Shown here piece after piece: positions 1 to 5,043 of a stretch of DNA of 7,087 nt. A program made the position numbers and the translations under genes. The stretch covers positions 1 to 7,087 of the forward strand of contig JASKJZ010000129.1 of assembly GCA_030154385.1 (NCBI GenBank). Reading direction: 5' to 3'. Below the pieces are notes generated by a model. The model ran no database searches. It was not told the DNA's origin and saw nothing but the letters and a program-made list of their open reading frames with translations. Numbering within the stretch: the stretch's first letter is position 1; each line of letters opens with the position of its first letter. Source of the DNA: Clostridiales bacterium. Lineage in GTDB: Bacteria; Bacillota_A; Clostridia; Lachnospirales; Lachnospiraceae.

Positions 1-1
1 T

Positions 2-724
2 GATATTCGAAGCCAGGTAAATCAAGACATTGCCATCAAACCATATAGCAGCCCATATAAAATATATATTATTCCAGAAGCGGAAAAAATGACCGAACAG
101 GCGCAGAATGCGATTTTAAAGACCATTGAGGAGCCGCCTTCTTATGGTGTTTTGCTGCTTCTTGCAAACAATGTGGATACCATTTTAAAAACGATACTGT
201 CTCGTTGTGTTTGTCTTGATTTAAAGGCAGTGGAAGAGGAAAAAATTGTATCGTATCTGATGGAGCAGCATGGGGTGCCTGATTATGCCGCAAAAATGGC
301 AGCGCAGTTTTCACAGGGAAATATCGGAAGAGCGATTCGGTATGGCACTTCTGGTGATTTTATGCAAATTAAAGAGGATGTATTGCATCTTTTAAAATAT
401 ATCGATGAGATGGAGCTTTCGGAAATCATCGACGCCATAAAAAATCTTTCGGAGTATAAGCTTCAAATTAATGATTGCATTGATTTGATGCAGCTTTGGT
501 ATCGGGACGTGCTGATGATTAAAGTCACGAACGACCCCAATACACTTTTGTTTCAAGAGGAGTATCGGTTTTTAATGGAACAGGCAAAACGGAGGGGATA
601 TGAGGAGGTTGAAAATATCATGAAGGCTATGGATAAGGCAAAGATACGTTTGAAGGCGAACGTGAATTTTGACATTGCCATAGAGCTTATGTTGCTTACC
701 ATAAAGGAGAGTAAAAATGACTAA
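2..724 (+). CDS. holB: DNA polymerase III delta prime subunit, 5' truncated by window
   Basis: This is the C-terminal two thirds or so of the clamp-loader delta prime subunit, which with tau/gamma and delta opens the sliding clamp onto primed DNA. The reading frame is open from base 2, upstream of the first ATG at 89. That upstream part encodes IKPYSSPYKIYIIPEAEKM, the usual run into the degenerate Walker B region, so 89 is an internal methionine and the gene starts left of the window. Also visible are TEQAQNAILKTIEEPP and the sensor/arginine-finger segment ending in SRC (bases about 212-220), followed by the helical collar domain. The Walker B-like motif reads PEAE rather than DEAE, which fits a subunit that does not hydrolyse ATP. 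The N-terminal P-loop and zinc-module regions are not in the window. The stop overlaps the ricT start by 8 bases (ATGACTAA), implying coupled translation. The neighbour order holB-ricT is typical of Bacillota and supports the call. Confidence 0.93.
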   Translation, partial: DIRSQVNQDIAIKPYSSPYKIYIIPEAEKMTEQAQNAILKTIEEPPSYGVLLLLANNVDTILKTILSRCVCLDLKAVEEEKIVSYLMEQHGVPDYAAKMAAQFSQGNIGRAIRYGTSGDFMQIKEDVLHLLKYIDEMELSEIIDAIKNLSEYKLQINDCIDLMQLWYRDVLMIKVTNDPNTLLFQEEYRFLMEQAKRRGYEEVENIMKAMDKAKIRLKANVNFDIAIELMLLTIKESKND

Positions 725-1631
725 AGTAATTGGAGTACGTTTTCGCAGGGCTGGAAAGGTTTATTATTTTGATCCTGCTGGTTTTGATATCAAAACGGGA
801 GACAATGTAATTGTCGAAACAGCAAGAGGCATTGAATATGGAAAAGTAGTGCTTGGAATGAAGGAGGTAGCGGAGGATAAGGTAATTCAGCCGCTGAAAT
901 CGGTAATTCGTATTGCGACCAAAGATGACGATGAAATCGAGAAAAAAAATAAAGAGAAGGAAAAAGAGGCTTATCAAATTTGTCTGGAAAAAATAGACAA
1001 GCATGGGCTTGAAATGAAGTTAATTGATTCAGAGTATACGTTTGATAATAATAAAGTACTTTTTTACTTTACTGCGGATGGACGAATTGATTTTCGTGAA
1101 CTGGTAAAGGATTTAGCGTCGGTATTTAAGACAAGAATCGAGCTTCGGCAAATCGGAGTACGAGATGAGACAAAGATCATCGGTGGAATTGGAATCTGCG
1201 GCCGACCACTTTGCTGCCATACCCATTTATCCGAATTTGCTCCAGTATCCATAAAAATGGCGAAGGAGCAGAACTTATCGCTTAATCCAACTAAGATTTC
1301 GGGTGTATGCGGGCGATTGATGTGTTGTCTGAAAAATGAAGAGGAGGCGTACGAGGAATTAAATAGCAAGCTTCCAAACATTAATGACACGGTAACGACG
1401 CAGGACGGACTAAAAGGTGAGGTATTAAGTGTAAGCGTTCTTAAGCAGCAGGTTAAGGTTATCGTGACACTTGAAAATGACGAAAAAGAAATACGTGAAT
1501 ATAAAGTAGATCAGTTAAAATTCCGTCAACGAAAACGAGATCGTAAGATGACAAAAGAGGAGCTTCGTGAGCTTCGTGAACTGGAACGATTGGAACGGGC
1601 GGAGGGAAAATCGAAGCTTGATGATGAATGA
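717..1631 (+). CDS. ricT: PSP1-domain protein RicT (YaaT), Y-complex / RNA maturation factor
   Basis: This 304-residue protein belongs to the PSP1/YaaT family. In Bacillus subtilis RicT joins RicA and RicF in the iron-sulfur Y-complex, which promotes RNase Y mRNA maturation and is needed for competence, biofilm formation and sporulation. Residues 1-70 form the N-terminal part (IGVRFRRAGKVYYFDP). The PSP1 core spans about 85-215, with the family signature RIDFRELVKDLA and two cysteine clusters, GICGRPLCCHTH (C161, C166, C167) and GVCGRLMCCLKNE (C198, C203, C204), the presumed Fe-S ligands. A beta-rich segment (about 220-268) follows, then a highly charged Arg/Glu/Lys tail (269-304) likely to be helical. 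The ATG at 717 has a strong AAAGGAGA site ending 6 bases upstream and overlaps the holB stop. The ricA and ricF partner genes are not in this window. Length and order match the family. Confidence 0.93.
   Translation: MTKVIGVRFRRAGKVYYFDPAGFDIKTGDNVIVETARGIEYGKVVLGMKEVAEDKVIQPLKSVIRIATKDDDEIEKKNKEKEKEAYQICLEKIDKHGLEMKLIDSEYTFDNNKVLFYFTADGRIDFRELVKDLASVFKTRIELRQIGVRDETKIIGGIGICGRPLCCHTHLSEFAPVSIKMAKEQNLSLNPTKISGVCGRLMCCLKNEEEAYEELNSKLPNINDTVTTQDGLKGEVLSVSVLKQQVKVIVTLENDEKEIREYKVDQLKFRQRKRDRKMTKEELRELRELERLERAEGKSKLDDE
1601..1606 (+). promoter_or_regulatory. Candidate ribosome binding site for trmN6
   Basis: GGAGGG lies inside the end of ricT, 14 bases before ATG 1621. The spacing is long, so initiation may rely partly on translational coupling to the ricT stop at 1629-1631. 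It still argues against the more upstream in-frame ATG at 1567, which has no purine-rich site at a useful distance and would add residues unlike the family. Confidence 0.4.
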
Positions 1632-2367
1632 GAAGGCGATGCTAAAACAGGGAGAACGGTTGGATGATTTGCAGATCAGTCAGTGCAAGATTATCCAGAA
1701 TCCAGAAAAATTTTGCTTTGGGATTGATGCGGTGCTTCTTTCCGAGTTTGTAAAGGTAAAAAAAGCGGAAAAGGTGTTGGATCTTGGAACGGGTACTGGA
1801 ATTATACCGATTCTTTTGGATGCTAAAAAAAAGGGGCAGCATTTTACTGCCCTTGAAATTCAAGAAGAGAGCGTGGATATGGCAAGGCGCAGTGTACGGT
1901 TCAATGAACAAGAGGACCGCATTCAGATTGTACAGGGAGATATAAAGGAAGCGGGTGCGCTATTTGGAGCCGCTTCCTTCGAGGTTGTTACGACAAATCC
2001 TCCCTATATGACAAATCAGCATGGCTTACAAAATCCCAATCCATTCAAAGCGATTGCAAGGCATGAGCTAATGTGTTCTCTGGAGGATGTCATACGAGAA
2101 GGTGCTAAGGTTTTGGTACCAAATGGTCGTTTTTATATGGTACACCGTCCGTTTCGTCTGGCAGAAATTGTCTGTCTGATGACAAAGTACAAAATAGAGC
2201 CAAAGCGGATGCGTTTTGTTTATCCTTATGTAAACAAAGAACCAAATCTTGTTTTAATTGAGGGCTTAAAGGGCGGAAGGGCTCGACTTACCGTAGAGGA
2301 GCCATTAATTGTGTATCAGGAACCCAACGTATACACAGAAGAAATTAAAACAATTTATTCATTTTGA
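1621..2367 (+). CDS. trmN6: tRNA1(Val) A37 N6-methyltransferase-like protein (YabB/TrmN6 family)
   Basis: This is a Rossmann-fold, S-adenosylmethionine-dependent methyltransferase of 248 residues from ATG 1621. The family methylates N6 of adenosine 37 in tRNA. Motif I is VLDLGTGTGIIPILL (residues 52-66), the acidic end of strand 2 is in ALEIQEES (77-84), a GDIKE acidic segment lies at 106-110, and the catalytic NPPY motif for exocyclic amino groups is TTNPPYM (124-130). The N-terminal stretch LKQGERLDDLQ and IIQNPEKFCFGIDAVLL is typical of YabB-like proteins. The frame is open further upstream, with an ATG at 1567, but 1621 or 1624 gives the usual N-terminus, and 1639 (MLKQGERLDD) is also possible. 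With 1621 it overlaps ricT by 11 bases. The position between ricT and rsmI matches B. subtilis yabB. The family is clear from the sequence; the exact tRNA substrate is inferred from homology and has not been shown for this protein. Confidence 0.88.
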   Translation: MMNEKAMLKQGERLDDLQISQCKIIQNPEKFCFGIDAVLLSEFVKVKKAEKVLDLGTGTGIIPILLDAKKKGQHFTALEIQEESVDMARRSVRFNEQEDRIQIVQGDIKEAGALFGAASFEVVTTNPPYMTNQHGLQNPNPFKAIARHELMCSLEDVIREGAKVLVPNGRFYMVHRPFRLAEIVCLMTKYKIEPKRMRFVYPYVNKEPNLVLIEGLKGGRARLTVEEPLIVYQEPNVYTEEIKTIYSF

Positions 2368-2379
2368 GAGGAGTTTTCT

Positions 2380-3222
2380 ATGCCTGGAATGTTATATTTA
2401 TGTGCGACACCGATTGGTAATTTAGAAGATATTACATTTCGGGTATTAAACACATTAAAAGAGGTGGATTTAATTGCAGCAGAGGATACGAGGCATAGCA
2501 TCAAGCTTTTAAATCACTTTCAAATTACAACACCGATGACAAGCTATCATGAATTTAATAAAATTGATAAGGCAAACTATTTGGTGGAAAAGCTTTTGGA
2601 GGGAATGCAGATTGCATTAATTACCGATGCGGGGACACCAGGTATTTCGGATCCAGGGGAAGAGCTTGTAAAAAAGGCATATGAAGCAGGCATAAAAGTT
2701 ACTTCCTTACCAGGTCCTGCGGCTTGTATTACTGCACTTACACTATCTGGACTTTCGACGAGGCGATTTGCATTTGAGGCTTTTTTGCCGATGGATAAGA
2801 AAGAGAGACAAGGTATTTTAGAAGAGTTAAAAAAAGAGACGAGAACCATTATTTTATATGAGGCACCACATCGCTTACTTCGGACGCTAAAAGAATTAAA
2901 GGAAGCACTTGGCGATCGCCGGGTAACCTTACTCCGTGAACTGACGAAAAAATATGAGACTGCTTTTTGCTCTAATTTTTCTGAATTAATCGCGTATTAT
3001 GAGGAAAATGAAGTCAAAGGGGAGTGTGTGCTTGTTGTTGAGGGTATTTCTCCTGGCACACTTGCAGAAGAAGAAATTGCAAAATGGGAAATGGTTCCGC
3101 TTGAGGAGCATATGGAACAGTATTTAAGACGGGGATATTCCAAAAAGGAGGCTATGAAGCTTGTTGCCAAGGACCGCGGATTGTCAAAGCGGGACATTTA
3201 TCAGCAACTGCTGGAGCAATAG
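2380..3222 (+). CDS. rsmI: 16S rRNA (cytidine(1402)-2'-O)-methyltransferase RsmI
   Basis: RsmI methylates the 2'-hydroxyl of C1402 in the decoding centre of 16S rRNA, acting with RsmH on the same nucleotide. The 280-residue product has the tetrapyrrole-methylase-type fold with all family signatures: LYLCATPIGNLEDITFRVL (5-23), AAEDTRHS (33-40), the SAM-binding loop ITDAGTPGISDPG (81-93), LPGPAACITALTLSGL (110-125), YEAPHRLLRTL (160-170) and LLRELTKKYE (184-193). The C-terminal part (about 234-280) ends in a basic helical segment, RRGYSKKEAMKLVAKDRGLS, usual for RsmI. The length is normal for the family. The ATG at 2380 has a GAGAGGAG site ending 6 bases upstream, overlapping the trmN6 stop. 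It is the last gene of the operon and is followed by a strong terminator. The GIY-YIG gene yazA that precedes it in Bacillus is missing; the gap is only 12 bases. Confidence 0.96.
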   Translation: MPGMLYLCATPIGNLEDITFRVLNTLKEVDLIAAEDTRHSIKLLNHFQITTPMTSYHEFNKIDKANYLVEKLLEGMQIALITDAGTPGISDPGEELVKKAYEAGIKVTSLPGPAACITALTLSGLSTRRFAFEAFLPMDKKERQGILEELKKETRTIILYEAPHRLLRTLKELKEALGDRRVTLLRELTKKYETAFCSNFSELIAYYEENEVKGECVLVVEGISPGTLAEEEIAKWEMVPLEEHMEQYLRRGYSKKEAMKLVAKDRGLSKRDIYQQLLEQ

Positions 3223-3241
3223 AGAATGAATTTACTAGAAT

Positions 3242-3278
3242 AAAAAAGAGAATGCGAGGGGGTGCATTCTCTTTTTTT
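3242..3278. terminator. Bidirectional Rho-independent terminator between rsmI and abrB
   Basis: A perfect 8-bp stem, GAGAATGC (3248-3255) with GCATTCTC (3264-3271), encloses the 8-base loop GAGGGGGT. It is flanked by A6 (3242-3247) on the left and T7 (3272-3278) on the right, so it can end plus-strand transcripts from the rsmI operon. On the minus strand the same element gives a stem followed by T6, so it can also end abrB transcripts. Its left stem arm is duplicated at 3221-3228 (AGAGAATG), overlapping the rsmI stop codon. Confidence 0.9.
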
Positions 3279-3309
3279 GCAGATAAGAAGAGGGGAGTGC
3301 CTTATCTGC
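3279..3309. repeat. Second inverted repeat in the rsmI/abrB spacer
   Basis: A perfect 9-bp inverted repeat, GCAGATAAG (3279-3287) and CTTATCTGC (3301-3309), encloses a 13-base loop containing GAGGGGAGTGC. It starts directly after the T-tract of the terminator. No T-run follows on either strand, so it is not an ordinary terminator. On the minus strand it would be transcribed as part of the abrB 3' untranslated region, with a C-rich loop. Confidence 0.7.
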
Positions 3310-3310
3310 T

Positions 3311-3347
3311 ATTATAAAAATGAGAGGGGGAGTATAATTATTTATAC
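3311..3347. repeat. Weak AT-rich inverted repeats in the abrB 3' flank
   Basis: ATTATA (3311-3316) can pair with TATAAT (3333-3338) around a loop holding GAGGGGGAG. Alternatively GTATAA (3332-3337) pairs with TTATAC (3342-3347) around TTAT. Both stems are only 6 bp and mostly A-T, so stability is doubtful. It is listed because its GAGGGG core sits exactly 34 bases from that of the preceding hairpin. Confidence 0.35.
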
Positions 3348-3393
3348 GAAAGCAAAAGGTCTATTAAAATAAACGTTTGCCTTGTATAAAGAA

Positions 3394-3651
3394 TTAATCA
3401 ATTATGCTTGCAAGCTTTGCAAGCTGAACAATAGATTCCTTGGAGACCTTTTTACCATAAAAATCATAAAGTGAATCCTTTTGACCAGTAAAAACATCCG
3501 CCGGCTCATATTTTGTTAAGATAATCTTATCTTCATCCACGAATATTTCGAGTGCATCTCGGTCATCAATGCCAAGTGTTCTTCTCAGTTCAATGGGAAG
3601 GGTAATTCTTCCAAGATCATCAAGCTTTCGAACGATACCAGTACTTTTCAT
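3394..3651 (-). CDS. abrB: AbrB/SpoVT-family transition-state regulator
   Basis: This 85-residue DNA-binding regulator has an N-terminal swapped-hairpin AbrB domain (residues 1-48). MKSTGIVRKLDDLGRITLP and IELRRTLGI are nearly the Bacillus AbrB sequence, including the basic residues (R8, K9, R15, R23, R24) expected to face DNA. DALEIFVDEDKIILTKYEP completes the dimer core. In Bacillus, AbrB represses post-exponential genes and is itself switched off through Spo0A at the start of sporulation. The C-terminal part (about 50-85) aligns with the clostridial form that carries two CxxC pairs, but here those positions are D52, T55, S70 and S73, so there are no cysteines. The ATG at 3651 follows AAGGAG with a 7-base gap. 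It is convergent with rsmI, as in B. subtilis, and divergent from spmA. The family is clear; orthology to Bacillus AbrB rather than a paralogue is likely but not proven. Confidence 0.9.
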   Translation of the reverse strand: MKSTGIVRKLDDLGRITLPIELRRTLGIDDRDALEIFVDEDKIILTKYEPADVFTGQKDSLYDFYGKKVSKESIVQLAKLASIID

Positions 3652-3689
3652 TTTGGTTCTCCTTTGTATTTCCTCTATGTTCTGCTAAT

Positions 3690-3718
3690 ACAATATCACA
3701 GGTCAAAAGAGGGTACAA
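3690..3718 (-). promoter_or_regulatory. Candidate vegetative (SigA-type) promoter of abrB
   Basis: Reading the minus strand, TTGTAC (3718-3713) and TATTGT (3695-3690) are separated by 17 bases. Transcription would start near 3683, giving a leader of about 30 bases that contains the AAGGAG site. Each box has two mismatches to consensus. A TTGACC lies within the spacer but has no -10 box at a suitable distance. The surrounding DNA is strongly AT-rich, as expected for AbrB autoregulation or Spo0A control, but I cannot identify a convincing 0A box. Confidence 0.4.
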
Positions 3719-3853
3719 TTTAAAATTTTAGCTTTATATAGCACAAATTTAATTTGGAAAAAATTGATATTAGAAAAAAATGGGAATATTTATGGAAAAT
3801 CGATGAATATGTTTTGGTTATAGTATTTTTTCGATTGAAATATTTGTACAATA

Positions 3854-3897
3854 GCATATATTTAAGATGAATAGGTAGATTTAATCGTGCATATATT
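3854..3897 (+). repeat. Direct repeat GCATATATT upstream of spmA
   Basis: GCATATATT occurs at 3854-3862 and again at 3889-3897, 35 bases apart. The second copy forms the -10 part of the proposed sporulation promoter. The first copy overlaps a SigA-like pair, TTGAAA (3835-3840) with TATATT (3857-3862) at 16-base spacing. The copies could be two promoter -10 elements or simply AT-rich coincidence. Confidence 0.35.
3869..3897 (+). promoter_or_regulatory. Candidate sporulation-sigma (SigE/SigG-like) promoter of spmA
   Basis: GAATAGG (3869-3875), then 14 bases, then CATATATT (3890-3897) resembles the SigE pattern kmATATT / CATACAnT with one mismatch in the -10 box and two in the -35 box. Read slightly differently, TGAATA (3868-3873), 16 bases and CATATAT resembles the SigG pattern. 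Transcription would begin about 3904, giving a short leader to ATG 3926. This is recognition by eye in AT-rich DNA. It fits the role of spmA, whose Bacillus homologue is expressed under SigE. Confidence 0.4.
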
Positions 3898-3915
3898 GTC
3901 TAGAAGGAAGACATT

Positions 3916-3922
3916 GAGGTGG
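3916..3922 (+). promoter_or_regulatory. Ribosome binding site deciding the spmA start
   Basis: GAGGTGG just before ATG 3926 (GAGG core 6 bases upstream) supports that start. The frame is open back to GTG 3887, but that codon falls inside the proposed promoter, has no ribosome binding site, and would add a basic 13-residue extension (HILSRRKTLRWH) not expected ahead of the first membrane segment. Confidence 0.6.
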
Positions 3923-3925
3923 CAT

Positions 3926-4513
3926 ATGTTAAATTACCTATGGGGTTTTATGATACTAATCGGTATCCTATTTGGAGCAATCAAGGGGAGAATGGAGTTA
4001 TTATTAAATGCTGCATTGGATGCAAGCAAAGAAGCAGTTACCCTATGCATTGCAATGCTTGGTATTATGGCTCTTTGGTGCGGAATCATGCAAATTGCAA
4101 GAGCAAGCGGTATGATGGAAGCATTAACGAGGCGTTTTATCCCTTTGCTGCACTTTTTATTTCCAGAAATACCAAAGGGTCATATCGTAAATGAATATAT
4201 TGCTGCCAATATGATTGCAAACCTTTTGGGGCTTGGCTGGGCGGCAACACCGATGGGATTAAAAGCAATGGAAGAGCTATCGAAATTGAATCACTATTCG
4301 AAAAGAGCCAGCACTGCAATGTGCACCTTTTTAATTGTAAATATATCATCGCTAGAGTTGATTCCGATTAATATTATTGCCTACAGAAGCCAGTATGGTT
4401 CTGCGCGACCAGCAGGAATATTGGTCGCAGCGATTCTGGCGACTGGCTGCTCTACTTTTTTTGGGGTGTTATTTGCTAAAATCATGCAATGGAGGGAGAG
4501 GCAAGGTACTTGA
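3926..4513 (+). CDS. spmA: Spore maturation protein A
   Basis: SpmA is a membrane protein of the nucleoside-recognition (Gate) domain family. With SpmB it is needed in Bacillus for proper dehydration of the spore core and hence heat resistance; the transported substrate is not established. From ATG 3926 the product has 195 residues, matching the usual length of about 195. Hydrophobic segments lie at about 2-20, 38-57, 131-153 and 163-187. The family signature is NMIANLLGLGWAATPMG (95-111), followed by LKAMEELSKLN. FPEIPKGH (79-86) and FLIVNISSLELIP (135-147) are also characteristic. It is divergent from abrB across a 274-base AT-rich region and is translationally coupled to spmB, the stop and start sharing one base. 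In Bacillus the pair sits behind dacB; here there is no dacB. The family call is firm. Confidence 0.94.
   Translation: MLNYLWGFMILIGILFGAIKGRMELLLNAALDASKEAVTLCIAMLGIMALWCGIMQIARASGMMEALTRRFIPLLHFLFPEIPKGHIVNEYIAANMIANLLGLGWAATPMGLKAMEELSKLNHYSKRASTAMCTFLIVNISSLELIPINIIAYRSQYGSARPAGILVAAILATGCSTFFGVLFAKIMQWRERQGT
4491..4506 (+). promoter_or_regulatory. Ribosome binding region deciding the spmB start
   Basis: A purine-rich run with GGAGGGAG (4491-4498) and AAGG (4503-4506) precedes ATG 4513. It lies downstream of the in-frame ATG at 4489, which therefore cannot use it. The TGATG overlap with the spmA stop also favours 4513. Confidence 0.65.
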
Positions 4514-5040
4514 TGAAAATTTTGGTCTATCTATCCAATGGTTTAATACCATTTGTAATTTTTTATGTAGTCGCCTATGGGATGCTGCAAAAGGTGGAGG
4601 TTTACGAGGAATTTATAAAAGGAGCAAAAGAGGGATTAAAGACGGTTGTCTCGATTCTTCCTACCCTAATTGGTCTCATGGTTGCCGTTGGTATTTTACG
4701 TGCTTCTGGCGCGCTGGAGTTTTTTTCCGCCGTATGTTCCTATCCGATGAACTACCTTCATTTTCCAGCAGAGCTGATACCGCTAGCCAGTATTAAAATG
4801 TTCTCCTCTTCTGCCGCGACGGGGTTACTCCTTGATATTTACCGCGAATATGGAGTAGATTCCTATCTTGGTATCTTAGCATCCATTATGATGAGCTGTT
4901 CCGAAACGATATTTTATACGATGTCTCTTTATTTTATGACGGCAAAAGTGACAAAAAGCCGCTATACACTTTCTGGCGCACTTTTTGCCACTTTTGCTGG
5001 AATTGTTGCAAGTGTTTTGTTAACAGGATGGATGTTTTAG
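4513..5040 (+). CDS. spmB: Spore maturation protein B
   Basis: SpmB is the partner of SpmA in spore core dehydration, an integral membrane protein of the same Gate-domain family. The product from ATG 4513 has 175 residues; B. subtilis SpmB has 178. Membrane segments lie at about 3-24, 45-64, 118-140 and 152-172. The Gate-domain signature YEEFIKGAKEGLKT (31-44) is followed by ILPTLIGLMVAVGILRASGALEF split around residue 60, and the C-terminal motif MMSCSETIFYTMSLYF (126-141) is diagnostic. An alternative ATG at 4489 would add eight residues (MEGEARYL) but lacks a ribosome binding site. The gene shares one base with the spmA stop. Its own stop is only 3 bases from the stop of the opposing chemoreceptor gene, with no clear terminator between them. 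Confidence 0.94.
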   Translation: MKILVYLSNGLIPFVIFYVVAYGMLQKVEVYEEFIKGAKEGLKTVVSILPTLIGLMVAVGILRASGALEFFSAVCSYPMNYLHFPAELIPLASIKMFSSSAATGLLLDIYREYGVDSYLGILASIMMSCSETIFYTMSLYFMTAKVTKSRYTLSGALFATFAGIVASVLLTGWMF

Positions 5041-5043
5041 GTT

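Noticed and set aside
1567..1620. Longer trmN6 reading frame starting at ATG 1567
   Set aside because: It adds 18 residues encoded over the RicT tail, has no ribosome binding site, and does not resemble the family's N-terminus.
3256..3332. Possible G-quadruplex from the three G4-G5 runs
   Set aside because: Only three runs, separated by about 30 bases; a stable quadruplex needs four runs with short loops.
3242..3347. CRISPR-like array (34-base periodicity)
   Set aside because: Only the 6-8 base core is shared; the rest of each unit differs, there are no repeat-spacer boundaries, and no cas genes are present.
3919..4194. 91-residue reading frame in another frame across the start of spmA
   Set aside because: It is a shadow of spmA: the protein has no recognisable family, and the spmA frame carries the conserved motifs.
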